DNA of 12,531 bases. It comes from Parvularculaceae bacterium UBA4496 (GTDB taxonomy: Bacteria > Pseudomonadota > Alphaproteobacteria > Caulobacterales > Parvularculaceae). The number at the start of each line of letters is the position of its first letter. The stretch's first letter is position 1. The position numbers and the translations under genes are program-made. The stretch covers positions 3,519 to 16,049 of the forward strand of contig DGNI01000149.1 in assembly GCA_002388885.1 (NCBI GenBank), written 5' to 3'. Under the pieces are notes generated by a model, which saw nothing but the letters and a program-made list of their open reading frames with translations, was not told the origin of the DNA and ran no database searches. Of the stretch, positions 1-5,841 are shown in pieces.

Positions 1-1007
1 GCGCCGGTTATATCGGCAGTCATGTATGCGTCGAACTGCTCGCGCGCGGCGCGGCGCTTCTCATTATCGACAATTTTGCAAACTCACACCCCGAGGCCGT
101 CAACCGCATTCAGGAACTGGCGGAAGGCGATGTGGTGCTTTTGGAGCGCGACCTCGCCGACCCGGCGCACAAGGACGACGTCAAAAAAGCAGTTACGGCG
201 TTTCAGCCGACCGGCGCGGTGCATCTCGCCGGCCTTAAAGCCGTCGGTGAGTCCGTCGCGGAACCGGCGCGTTATTACCGCATCAACCTCGGCGCCGCAT
301 TGACACTGGCGGACGCGCTTGAAGCTGCAAACGCCAGAACAATCGTTTTTTCTTCCTCAGCCACGGTTTATGGCGAGGAAAACGAAAACCCCGTCGATGA
401 AACGGGAAAAACCGTCCCGACCAATCCCTACGGCCGTACGAAATTTTTCATCGAAGACATGTTGAAGGATATCGCTCATGCAGACGACCGCTGGCGCGTC
501 GCCAATTTGCGTTATTTCAACCCGGTCGGCGCCCACCCTTCGGGCCGCATTGGCGAAGACCCCAACGACACGCCCAACAATCTCTTTCCTTTCATCGCGC
601 AGGTGGCGGTAGGCAAACGTGAGAAACTCAAAGTATTTGGTAACGATTATCCGACCCGCGACGGCACCGGCGTGCGCGATTACATTCACGTCTGCGATCT
701 TGCGCGCGGCCATGCGGCGGCGCTTGATTATCTCGGCAAACAAAAATCCGGCTGCGCGATTGACGTTAATCTCGGAACGGGCGTCGGCTATTCGGTGCTG
801 GAAGCTGTCGCCGCATTCAAGCGCGCCTCAAACCGCGACATCCCTTACGAGATCGCGCCGCGCCGCGACGGCGATATCGCTGAGATTTACGCCAATGCCG
901 GTCTTGCTGAAAAACTTTTCGGGTGGCGTGCGGAGAAAACGCTGGACGAAATGTGCGCCGATCACTGGCGCTGGCAGAGCCAAAACCCGGAAGGCTACAA
1001 GGCTTAA
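1..1007 (+). CDS. galE: UDP-glucose 4-epimerase (GalE), 5' end cut by the window edge
   Basis: GalE interconverts UDP-glucose and UDP-galactose in the cytoplasm, using tightly bound NAD; it supplies galactose for the Leloir pathway and for surface polysaccharide. The reading frame is open from position 3 to a TAA at 1005-1007, giving 334 visible residues. Family members are about 330-345 residues, so only roughly the first 8-10 are missing. It opens in the Rossmann nucleotide loop (AGYIGSH), so the start codon lies left of the window. The SSSATVYG segment near 350-373 holds the catalytic Ser/Thr region, and YGRTK at 429-443 is the SDR catalytic Tyr-x-x-x-Lys. RYFNPVGAHPSG, DGTGVRDYIHV and DLARGH are GalE hallmarks. 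A GTG at 132 is internal, not the start, because conserved sequence continues upstream. The 3' end overlaps the convergent neighbour by 4 nt. Identification is firm; the preferred sugar substrate (glucose or N-acetylhexosamine) cannot be read from sequence alone. Confidence 0.95.
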   Translation, partial: AGYIGSHVCVELLARGAALLIIDNFANSHPEAVNRIQELAEGDVVLLERDLADPAHKDDVKKAVTAFQPTGAVHLAGLKAVGESVAEPARYYRINLGAALTLADALEAANARTIVFSSSATVYGEENENPVDETGKTVPTNPYGRTKFFIEDMLKDIAHADDRWRVANLRYFNPVGAHPSGRIGEDPNDTPNNLFPFIAQVAVGKREKLKVFGNDYPTRDGTGVRDYIHVCDLARGHAAALDYLGKQKSGCAIDVNLGTGVGYSVLEAVAAFKRASNRDIPYEIAPRRDGDIAEIYANAGLAEKLFGWRAEKTLDEMCADHWRWQSQNPEGYKA

Positions 1008-1972
1008 GCCGTGTTTTCGGCGAACTGCCCGTATTTGCGGTACCGCACCATGTAAGACGGCAGGATCGACTCCACCGTGTGCGGCTCCAGTTCAAGATCG
1101 CTTAAGGTACCCACCGCGCCGCTGTCATCGGCGACATTGTCATGTTTCAGAAGCTTTACTTGGTCAGCCGTTAAAATTGGATCGACAAAAGGGAGCCGCC
1201 CGATTACTTGCCCAACCATACCCGCAAGCGACGCTGCAAAGAACGGCAGCGGCAAAAGCAATCGTTTTTGCCCTGTTTCGCTGAGCATCAGCTCCATCAG
1301 TTCACGGAAAGTATAAATGCGCGGGCCGCCGAGCTCGTAAATTTTTCCGGCTGCTTCAGAGCGGACAAGCGCTTCGCAAATTGCGTCAGCGACATCGTCC
1401 ACATAAATCGGCTGGAACTTCGTATTGCCCCCGCCGACCAAGGGAAGCACGGGCGAAAACCCGGCCATCGTCGCAAACTTGTTGAAGAATGAATCTTCGG
1501 GACCGAAGATAACCGACGGGCGAAGGATTGTCGCCGACGGTATCGCCTCACGGACAGCTTTCTCAGCCTCACCCTTGGTGCGCGCGTAAAGACTGTCGCT
1601 CCCGGCATCCGCGCCAATGGCCGACATGTGGATGAAGGTGTCGATGCCTTCTTCCTTCGCCAGATTTGCGATTGCCGCCGCGCCGGCGCCCTGCACGGCA
1701 TTAAAGGTTTGCGGACCGGTCTGATGGAGAAGGCCCACAAGGTTAATAACGGCGTCGGCGCCGCGAATGGCTTCCGCAATAGACGGCCGGTGGCGCACGT
1801 TGCACTGCTTGAGCTGAATTTGCCCAACAGCGCCCATGGGCCTCAGAAACTGCGCCTGATGCGGACGGCGAACCGCAACCCGCACGCGCCAGCCGCGCTT
1901 CGCCAGCTCACGCACTACGTTCCGCCCGACAAAGCCGGAACCGCCGAATACAACCGCCAGTTTTCCCGTCAC
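1004..1972 (-). CDS. Complex I NDUFA9-like NAD(P)-binding family protein (atypical SDR)
   Basis: This 322-residue protein is an atypical short-chain dehydrogenase/reductase of the group annotated as complex I NDUFA9 subunit family or NAD(P)H-binding protein. Eukaryotic NDUFA9 is an accessory NADH dehydrogenase subunit that binds NADPH; the bacterial role is not settled. The N-terminal dinucleotide motif FGGSGFVGR is at residues 9-17. INLVG (76-80) and the HMSAIGAD segment (115-122) follow, then YARTK (129-133), which keeps the SDR Tyr-x-x-x-Lys. RPSVIFGPEDSFFNKF (151-166) and QPIYVDDVADAI (187-198) are typical of this subgroup. The stretch at residues 236-262 is hydrophobic and could contact a membrane. 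The start is a GTG at 1972, preceded on the minus strand by GGAGG (complement of 1981-1985) with an 8-nt spacer. It converges on galE, with stop codons sharing TTAA. Family placement is strong; physiological function is inferred only. Confidence 0.9.
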   Translation of the reverse strand: MTGKLAVVFGGSGFVGRNVVRELAKRGWRVRVAVRRPHQAQFLRPMGAVGQIQLKQCNVRHRPSIAEAIRGADAVINLVGLLHQTGPQTFNAVQGAGAAAIANLAKEEGIDTFIHMSAIGADAGSDSLYARTKGEAEKAVREAIPSATILRPSVIFGPEDSFFNKFATMAGFSPVLPLVGGGNTKFQPIYVDDVADAICEALVRSEAAGKIYELGGPRIYTFRELMELMLSETGQKRLLLPLPFFAASLAGMVGQVIGRLPFVDPILTADQVKLLKHDNVADDSGAVGTLSDLELEPHTVESILPSYMVRYRKYGQFAENTA

Positions 1973-2310
1973 GCGCTTTGCCTCCGACCGTCCTGATACA
2001 TGCTGATGAACGAGGCACGGCCTATCCGAATTTCACCCGCCCGGCAACGCTCCAATGGCCGCAGCCGCCTCGTTTCCAGTCTTTGGCGCAGACCTTGCTT
2101 TCCTTAACGGTGTTTTATGGAACATCGCCTTCCCGGCGGGCTTCGGCGGGACGGGCGCGCCGGTCACGTCAGAAAGACCGGGAGTGCGGCGGCGGCCGCA
2201 GAACCCGGTCAGTGGGGGGCGTCGACGGCCATGCGCAGCGTGTTTTGGCGCCAGCGCAATGCGCGCGAACTTCGCGCGGCGCCCAGGCCGGCCGGAATGA
2301 ATATCCCGAA
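1973..2310. other. Non-coding stretch between the NDUFA9-like gene and tRNA-Leu
   Basis: No convincing gene lies here. Short open frames exist on both strands, but they give arginine- and proline-rich translations with no recognisable domain and overlap one another, as expected for GC-rich non-coding DNA. The stretch holds the ribosome-binding site of the minus-strand neighbour (CCTCC at 1981-1985 on the plus strand) and a stable 35-nt stem-loop at 2176-2210. It must also contain the promoter of the minus-strand gene, but I see no clear -35/-10 pair for it. Confidence 0.6.
2176..2210. other. Strong 35-nt stem-loop in the intergenic region
   Basis: GACCGGG (2176-2182) pairs perfectly with CCCGGTC (2204-2210). 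Inside it, TGCGGC (2185-2190) pairs perfectly with GCCGCA (2195-2200) around a GGCG loop. A small internal loop (AG opposite GAA) separates the two stems, for 13 base pairs in all. No T-run follows on the plus strand; on the minus strand only TTT follows, so it is a poor intrinsic terminator. It lies about 200 nt upstream of the minus-strand start codon and about 145 nt upstream of the tRNA, so it could be a leader structure, part of a small RNA, or a protein-binding dyad. The pairing is seen directly; a role is not established. Confidence 0.5.
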
Positions 2311-2339
2311 TTGACATTGGATGGGCGCATCCCGTAAGT
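2311..2339 (+). promoter_or_regulatory. Possible sigma-70-type promoter of tRNA-Leu
   Basis: A perfect TTGACA (2311-2316) is followed after 17 nt by GTAAGT (2334-2339), a weak match to a -10 box. Transcription would start about 10 nt before the mature tRNA end at 2356, a usual arrangement for tRNA genes. The -35 is excellent; the -10 is poor, although alphaproteobacterial -10 boxes are often loose. Confidence 0.4.
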
Positions 2340-2355
2340 CAGCCGTCCTTCACTT

Positions 2356-2442
<87 letters not shown>

Positions 2443-2507
2443 GAATATAATTTTAGACCGTCCGATAAGCTCCGAAAACTCAATAAAATCAATAAACTAA
2501 CGCAAAT

Positions 2508-2528
2508 GCCGGTCCGGCGCGGTCCGGC
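2508..2528 (+). repeat. Tandem GGTCCGGC pair with short inverted repeats
   Basis: GGTCCGGC occurs at 2511-2518 and again at 2521-2528, 10 bp apart, about one helical turn. GCCGG (2508-2512) can pair with CCGGC at 2514-2518 or 2524-2528, so the stretch can form alternative short hairpins. It lies between the tRNA and the GTTGGTA cluster, inside the supposed element's left end. It could be a weak terminator for the tRNA transcript (no T-run follows) or a protein-binding site. Function unknown. Confidence 0.35.
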
Positions 2529-2535
2529 TTCGTGC

Positions 2536-2626
2536 GTTGGTATCCAACCTAATTGTTGGTATAGTTGTTGGTAAGGACGAATTTTCGCCCCCGTTCTCTA
2601 GACGCGGTACCAACGGGAATACCAAC
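2536..2626. repeat. Five GTTGGTA repeats, four in exact two-fold symmetry, before the integrase gene
   Basis: Direct copies are at 2536-2543 (GTTGGTAT), 2555-2562 (GTTGGTAT) and 2567-2574 (GTTGGTAA). Inverted copies are at 2607-2614 (GTACCAAC) and 2619-2626 (ATACCAAC). The middle pair and the inverted pair each have a 12-bp period and mirror each other exactly about 2590/2591. The first copy also forms a small palindrome with CCAAC at 2544-2548. The last copy ends 1 bp before the integrase ATG. Short repeats beside an integrase gene are typical of arm-type binding sites, and their overlap with the int leader would suit autoregulation of int. The repeats are seen directly; the binding protein is inferred. 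Confidence 0.65.
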
Positions 2627-2627
2627 T

Positions 2628-3824
2628 ATGCCTCTCACGGACGCTCATATTCGCCGCCTGAAGCCAGAGGACCGCCCATTTCGCAAAAGCGACGGCGGCG
2701 GGCTGTTTCTGGAAGTGCGGCCCAACGGTTCGAAACTGTGGCGCTTAGCGTATCGCTATGACGGTAAGCAAAAGCTGCTGGCCTTGGGCGCTTACCCGGT
2801 CACATCCCTCGCAAGCGCCCGCGCCAAAAGACAAGAGGCCAAAACGCTGTTGGCAGACGGCATTGATCCGCTTGCCCATGCAAAAGCCGAACAGGAAACG
2901 CAACGGGCGTTGAAAGAACATACCTTCGAAAAGATAGCGGATGAACTAATTGCGAAGGACGAAAAAGACGGGCTGGCGGCAAGGACGATTGAAAAGAAGC
3001 GGTGGGTATTGGGTCTGGCGAAATTGGACCTGCAAAACCGTCCGATAACGGCAATCGACGCCGCCGAAATTTTGGCGATACTGCGCAAAGTCGAAGCAAA
3101 AGGAAACTATGAAACGGCGAAACGAATGCGCTCATCCATTGGGCAGGTTTTTCGCTATGCCATAGCCACCGCCCGCGCGACCAACGATCCGACGATAAGT
3201 CTTCGCGGGGCGCTGATCACGCCGAAAACCGTACACATGGCCGCGCTCACTGACTGGGAGAGTTTTAGCGGGTTGGTGCGCGCAATCTGGGGCTATCATT
3301 CGGGCACCCCAGAAACGCGCACGGCGCTCAAGCTTATGACGCTTTTATATCCCCGCCCCGGCGAACTACGCCTCGCAAAGTGGAGCGAGTTTGACCTAAA
3401 AAAAGCGATCTGGAGCATACCGCAAGAGCGCATGAAAATGCGCCGCTCGCATGTCAAACCGCTTCCGCCTCAAGCGGTGGCGTTGCTTGCTGAATTGCGC
3501 GAACTTACCGGCGCGGGCGAACTTGTCTTTCCCTCCCCTTGGGCCAAAGGCAAAGCAATCAGCGAAAACACCATGAATACGGCGCTGCGGCGCATGGGCT
3601 TTACGAGCGAAGAATGCACATCGCACGGCTTTAGGGCGAGCGCTTCCAGTCTGTTGAATGAAAGTGGAAAATGGTCGCCAGACGCCATTGAGGCCGAACT
3701 CGCCCATGTGGGCGCCGACGAAATCCGCCGTGCCTACCACCGCTCGTCCTATTGGGAAGAACGGGTGAAAATGGCTAAGTGGTGGGCGCACCGTCTCACA
3801 AAATGCACTGACACAAAAATGTAA
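2628..3824 (+). CDS. Tyrosine-type site-specific integrase, P4/DUF4102 family
   Basis: This 398-residue integrase would catalyse insertion and excision of the element at the tRNA-Leu. The N-terminal arm-binding domain (DUF4102 type, about residues 1-90) is marked by SDGGGLFLEV (21-30), LWRLAYRYDGK and LALGAYPVTSLASAR. A core-binding SAM-like domain follows at about 100-190, then the catalytic domain. The catalytic residues are present: Arg243 in RPGELR, a Lys near 270-278, His333 and Arg336 in HGFR, His360 in ELAHVG, and the nucleophile most likely Tyr375 in HRSSYWEER. The start chosen is the ATG at 2628, because family members begin with a short M-P-L-T-type sequence; GGGA at 2615-2618 is a modest ribosome site. 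The open frame extends upstream to 2565, but that part overlaps the GTTGGTA repeats. The gene appears intact. Its place 185 bp after the tRNA, in the same direction, is standard for tRNA-targeted islands. Confidence 0.93.
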   Translation: MPLTDAHIRRLKPEDRPFRKSDGGGLFLEVRPNGSKLWRLAYRYDGKQKLLALGAYPVTSLASARAKRQEAKTLLADGIDPLAHAKAEQETQRALKEHTFEKIADELIAKDEKDGLAARTIEKKRWVLGLAKLDLQNRPITAIDAAEILAILRKVEAKGNYETAKRMRSSIGQVFRYAIATARATNDPTISLRGALITPKTVHMAALTDWESFSGLVRAIWGYHSGTPETRTALKLMTLLYPRPGELRLAKWSEFDLKKAIWSIPQERMKMRRSHVKPLPPQAVALLAELRELTGAGELVFPSPWAKGKAISENTMNTALRRMGFTSEECTSHGFRASASSLLNESGKWSPDAIEAELAHVGADEIRRAYHRSSYWEERVKMAKWWAHRLTKCTDTKM

Positions 3825-3864
3825 ATCTACCGGACCATAGAGGGGGGTGGTAGCCGCAGATTTA
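3822..3864 (+). other. Inverted repeat at the integrase stop codon, possible weak terminator
   Basis: TAAATCT (3822-3828, which includes the stop codon) is perfectly repeated in inverse as AGATTTA (3858-3864). Nested inside, CTACC (3827-3831) can pair with GGTAG (3849-3853). The two outer pairs overlap by two bases, so not all pairing can form together. No T-run follows, so rho-independent termination is unlikely; mRNA 3'-end protection or a binding dyad is possible. Chance is not excluded. Confidence 0.3.
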
Positions 3865-4175
3865 CCGGCAAAAGCGAACGGGACCGGCGGCGGACCATTT
3901 TCACACATCCCCACAATTCAAACTTCAGATAGACTCCAGAAGGCATACCTACCGCAACTTTTCGCCAAGAAATGCTTAATCAACCTACCGATTTTCAGGG
4001 ACCGGATGGCTTGGGTCGGGTGGGTAAAAAAATTAATGCGACTAATGCCTTGACCCCTAGTCGAATCAGATAAACCAAGCGAAAGTTGTGCGAGTTGGTA
4101 CGAGATCGATCTGTGTAAGCTGTTGGGAGATGGGGGAGAAGTTTGTGGGTGGCGAAGCGGGAGAGGCGCAGTTGA
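3825..4175. other. Intergenic stretch after the integrase
   Basis: No convincing gene. A 68-codon frame at 3847-4053 has no recognisable domain and no good ribosome-binding site. The stretch contains the inverted repeat around the integrase stop, an isolated GTTGGTAC at 4094-4101 matching the repeats upstream of int, and a possible but sub-optimal promoter for the next gene (TTGACC at 4050-4055, TAAACC at 4071-4076, spacer only 15 nt). Confidence 0.45.
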
Positions 4176-5051
4176 TTGTCGTACGCTGAACAGCGGACGA
4201 AAAATATGGATTCTAAAACCTCATCCGGTTTGGAGAGTCATGCTACTCCCGACCTTCCACGGCACCTCAGCGAAGAGAACCAGTATTTAAAGGACCACGC
4301 TGCAATTAGCTGGGCGCGGTTTGATTATTGGCAACTTTGGGAGGCCATGCTTCTTGTGGCTGGCTTATGCCCCCAATATTTCGAACAATTGGAACGCTAC
4401 AATAGGCGGATGCGTGGCCAAATCTCCGAAGAGGAAGCGTTCGCCGCCATATCACTTTCACCCATCGAAGAAGCCGCCCATTACTACTCTCCTTCGTTAA
4501 GCAGCGACAAGCTATGCGAATGGTTCGAATTATATGACGTACTTTCGCGTTCAGAATCTTTTCGAGATAGCAAAGTAAACCCAAGTGATTTTGTCGCGTG
4601 GGCGAAATTAAAACGTTTACCAGTGCCCGAAATATTGGAAGCCGCCCTGAACGACATTAACGGCCCATTGCCAGTCTGGGGATATGAAGAACGATATTAT
4701 CCGGACGACGCGGACCGACCTCAAATAGCGTTGGATGGGCCAAAGTGGATCAAACACCCACCCGCCCATTTTCTTGATCCAATGGACTCACAAATACAAA
4801 GGCACGCGGCAAACGATTCCACTGCGAAGATCACCGACGAACTATTACCAAAAGAGCGAGATAGCTTGCTGAAGCTGGTCATCGGAATGGCCGTTGAACA
4901 ATATGGGTATGACCCAAAAGCCGCCAGAAACGACGCCACCGCCAATATTGAAACCGATCTTCGGAATTTAGGAATCCCGCTGGATCGAAACACAATTTTG
5001 AAATGGGTAAGAGCTGGCGCCGAATTGCTGCCCGACCAATCCGCTATCTGA
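4176..5051 (+). CDS. Protein of unknown function with a conserved C-terminal domain seen in island-borne proteins
   Basis: I cannot assign a function to this 291-residue protein. It has no signal peptide or membrane segment, so it is probably cytoplasmic. The N-terminal part (about 40-70) is rich in aromatics (SWARFDYWQLWEAMLLVAG). The middle (about 110-200) is acidic and aromatic. The C-terminal 60 residues (226-287) run from KERDSLLKLVIGMAVEQYGY to WVRAGAELLP. I recall similar C-terminal segments in uncharacterised proteobacterial proteins of mobile regions; this recollection is not a database result. The segment's helical pattern, ending in a Leu-Gly-Ile-x-Leu-Asp turn and a Lys-Trp helix, would suit a DNA-binding fold. 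The start is uncertain: TTG at 4176 has GAGG at 4163-4166 with a 9-nt spacer, whereas ATG at 4206 (281 residues) has no clear ribosome site. GC is low (about 40% in the line from 4561), which suggests separate acquisition. Confidence 0.75.
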   Translation: MSYAEQRTKNMDSKTSSGLESHATPDLPRHLSEENQYLKDHAAISWARFDYWQLWEAMLLVAGLCPQYFEQLERYNRRMRGQISEEEAFAAISLSPIEEAAHYYSPSLSSDKLCEWFELYDVLSRSESFRDSKVNPSDFVAWAKLKRLPVPEILEAALNDINGPLPVWGYEERYYPDDADRPQIALDGPKWIKHPPAHFLDPMDSQIQRHAANDSTAKITDELLPKERDSLLKLVIGMAVEQYGYDPKAARNDATANIETDLRNLGIPLDRNTILKWVRAGAELLPDQSAI

Positions 5052-5124
5052 AATTGCGTCCACAATCGGATTTCACAAACACCCTACGGGAATTCGCCCT
5101 CAAAACGAGGCGCATCGTTTAGCC

Positions 5125-5152
5125 CATCTCCGTCTTTCACAGTACGGAGATG
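5125..5152 (+). promoter_or_regulatory. Hairpin that can hide the alpA ribosome-binding site
   Basis: CATCTCCGT (5125-5133) and ACGGAGATG (5144-5152) are a perfect 9-bp inverted repeat around a 10-nt loop. The right arm contains the alpA Shine-Dalgarno GGAG (5146-5149), 4 nt before the ATG at 5157. In mRNA the stem would cover the ribosome site. In DNA the same dyad could be an operator, for example for AlpA itself. The structure is seen directly; regulation is inferred. Confidence 0.5.
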
Positions 5153-5156
5153 CAGC

Positions 5157-5363
5157 ATGTCGAACGAATCCACCCTTCCCCAAACCGGCTTTGTCCGCCT
5201 GAAACAAATCCTCGCGCCGCGCGGGCCTATTCCCGTTTCGAAATCCACTTGGTGGGCAGGCGTGAAAGACGGGCGCTTTCCCCAACCCATGAAGCTGGGC
5301 ACCCGCGTCACGGTCTGGCGCGCCGAGGACATCCGCGCGCTTTACGAAAACGGGGCGTCATAG
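5157..5363 (+). CDS. AlpA-type helix-turn-helix regulator (excisionase-like)
   Basis: A 68-residue protein matching the AlpA family of phage- and island-borne DNA-binding regulators with a MerR-like winged helix. Family landmarks are GFVRLKQIL (11-19), PVSKSTWWAGVKDGRFPQP (about 26-44), KLGTRVTVWRAEDI and a C-terminal Arg-Ala-Leu. AlpA of the cryptic prophage CP4-57 activates the linked integrase gene, and small relatives act as recombination directionality factors; either role would suit this gene, which heads a unit with a recombinase gene. The ATG has an SD GGAGA (5146-5150) with a 6-nt spacer, located inside a 9-bp hairpin. The TAG stop (5361-5363) shares one base with the next gene's GTG, so the two are probably translationally coupled. 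Family assignment is strong; its target is unknown. Confidence 0.9.
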   Translation: MSNESTLPQTGFVRLKQILAPRGPIPVSKSTWWAGVKDGRFPQPMKLGTRVTVWRAEDIRALYENGAS

Positions 5364-5812
5364 TGGCGAAGCGTTACAATACGCGCGCCATCAAGAAGCA
5401 CCGAAATTACACCGCCGACGAACTCGCCGAGCTTTTGAACGCGCATCCCCAGACGATTCGTGGCTGGGTCGATAAGGGTCTGCCCTGTCTGAAGTCGTCC
5501 ACCCCGCATCTTTTTACCGGCGCTCATGTACAGGCGTTTTTGACAGCGCAGTCGATCCGGAAAAAGAAGCCGCTGGCGCCCGACGAACTTTACTGCCTTT
5601 GCTGCAAGACAGGCAAAACCCCAGCCGGATTAATGGCGGATTTTATCCCTGACGGCGCCGGTGGCGGTCGTCTGATCGGGCTGTGCCCGGACTGTGAAAG
5701 TGTCTGCAACCGCTTCACGCGTGAGGAAAAGATTCCACTCGTAGCGCCCAATCTCGCCGTGCAGCGTCAGGCGAAAGAGACGAGCCTAGAGGAACCCGGT
5801 GAAGCCGCCTGA
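5363..5812 (+). CDS. Small HTH protein with a CX2C-CX2C zinc ribbon
   Basis: A 149-residue protein starting at GTG 5363, which overlaps the alpA stop as TAGTG, with GGGG (5352-5355) as a possible ribosome site. The open frame extends upstream to 5150, but that part overlaps alpA and is not expected to be used. Residues 15-60 (YTADELAELLNAHPQTIRGW, then LFTGAHVQAFL) fit a MerR/excisionase-like helix-turn-helix that recognises DNA as a short monomeric domain. Cys78-x2-Cys81 and Cys108-x2-Cys111 form a likely zinc ribbon, with extra cysteines at 42, 80 and 115. The last 20 residues are acidic and probably disordered. It lies between alpA and a recombinase gene, 29 nt before the latter's ATG, so it may act as a recombination accessory or regulator. 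I know of no functional study of this type. The domain reading is by eye. Confidence 0.8.
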   Translation: MAKRYNTRAIKKHRNYTADELAELLNAHPQTIRGWVDKGLPCLKSSTPHLFTGAHVQAFLTAQSIRKKKPLAPDELYCLCCKTGKTPAGLMADFIPDGAGGGRLIGLCPDCESVCNRFTREEKIPLVAPNLAVQRQAKETSLEEPGEAA

Positions 5813-5841
5813 AAGACTCACAAACGGGAGTGTTGTTCAAG

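Noticed and set aside
619..1284. Plus-strand frame of 221 codons across the galE 3' end
   Set aside because: It overlaps galE and the convergent gene in a different frame and encodes a low-complexity Ala/Arg/Thr-rich string.
2033..2317. Overlapping short frames on both strands in the intergenic stretch before the tRNA
   Set aside because: Arg/Pro/Gly-rich translations, mutually overlapping, no credible ribosome-binding site and no recognisable domain.
3847..4053. 68-codon frame after the integrase
   Set aside because: No ribosome site, no domain, and composition like non-coding DNA; a real small gene cannot be fully excluded.
4094..4101. Extra GTTGGTAC copy as part of the integrase-site array
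   Set aside because: It stands alone 1.5 kb away; one or two chance copies of a 7-mer are expected in a window of this size.
5295..5303. CTGGGCACC, the same 9 bases as the tRNA-Leu 3' end, as a candidate right att site
   Set aside because: It lies inside the conserved alpA coding region, the match does not extend into the T arm on one side or CCA on the other, and 9 bases recur easily in GC-rich DNA.
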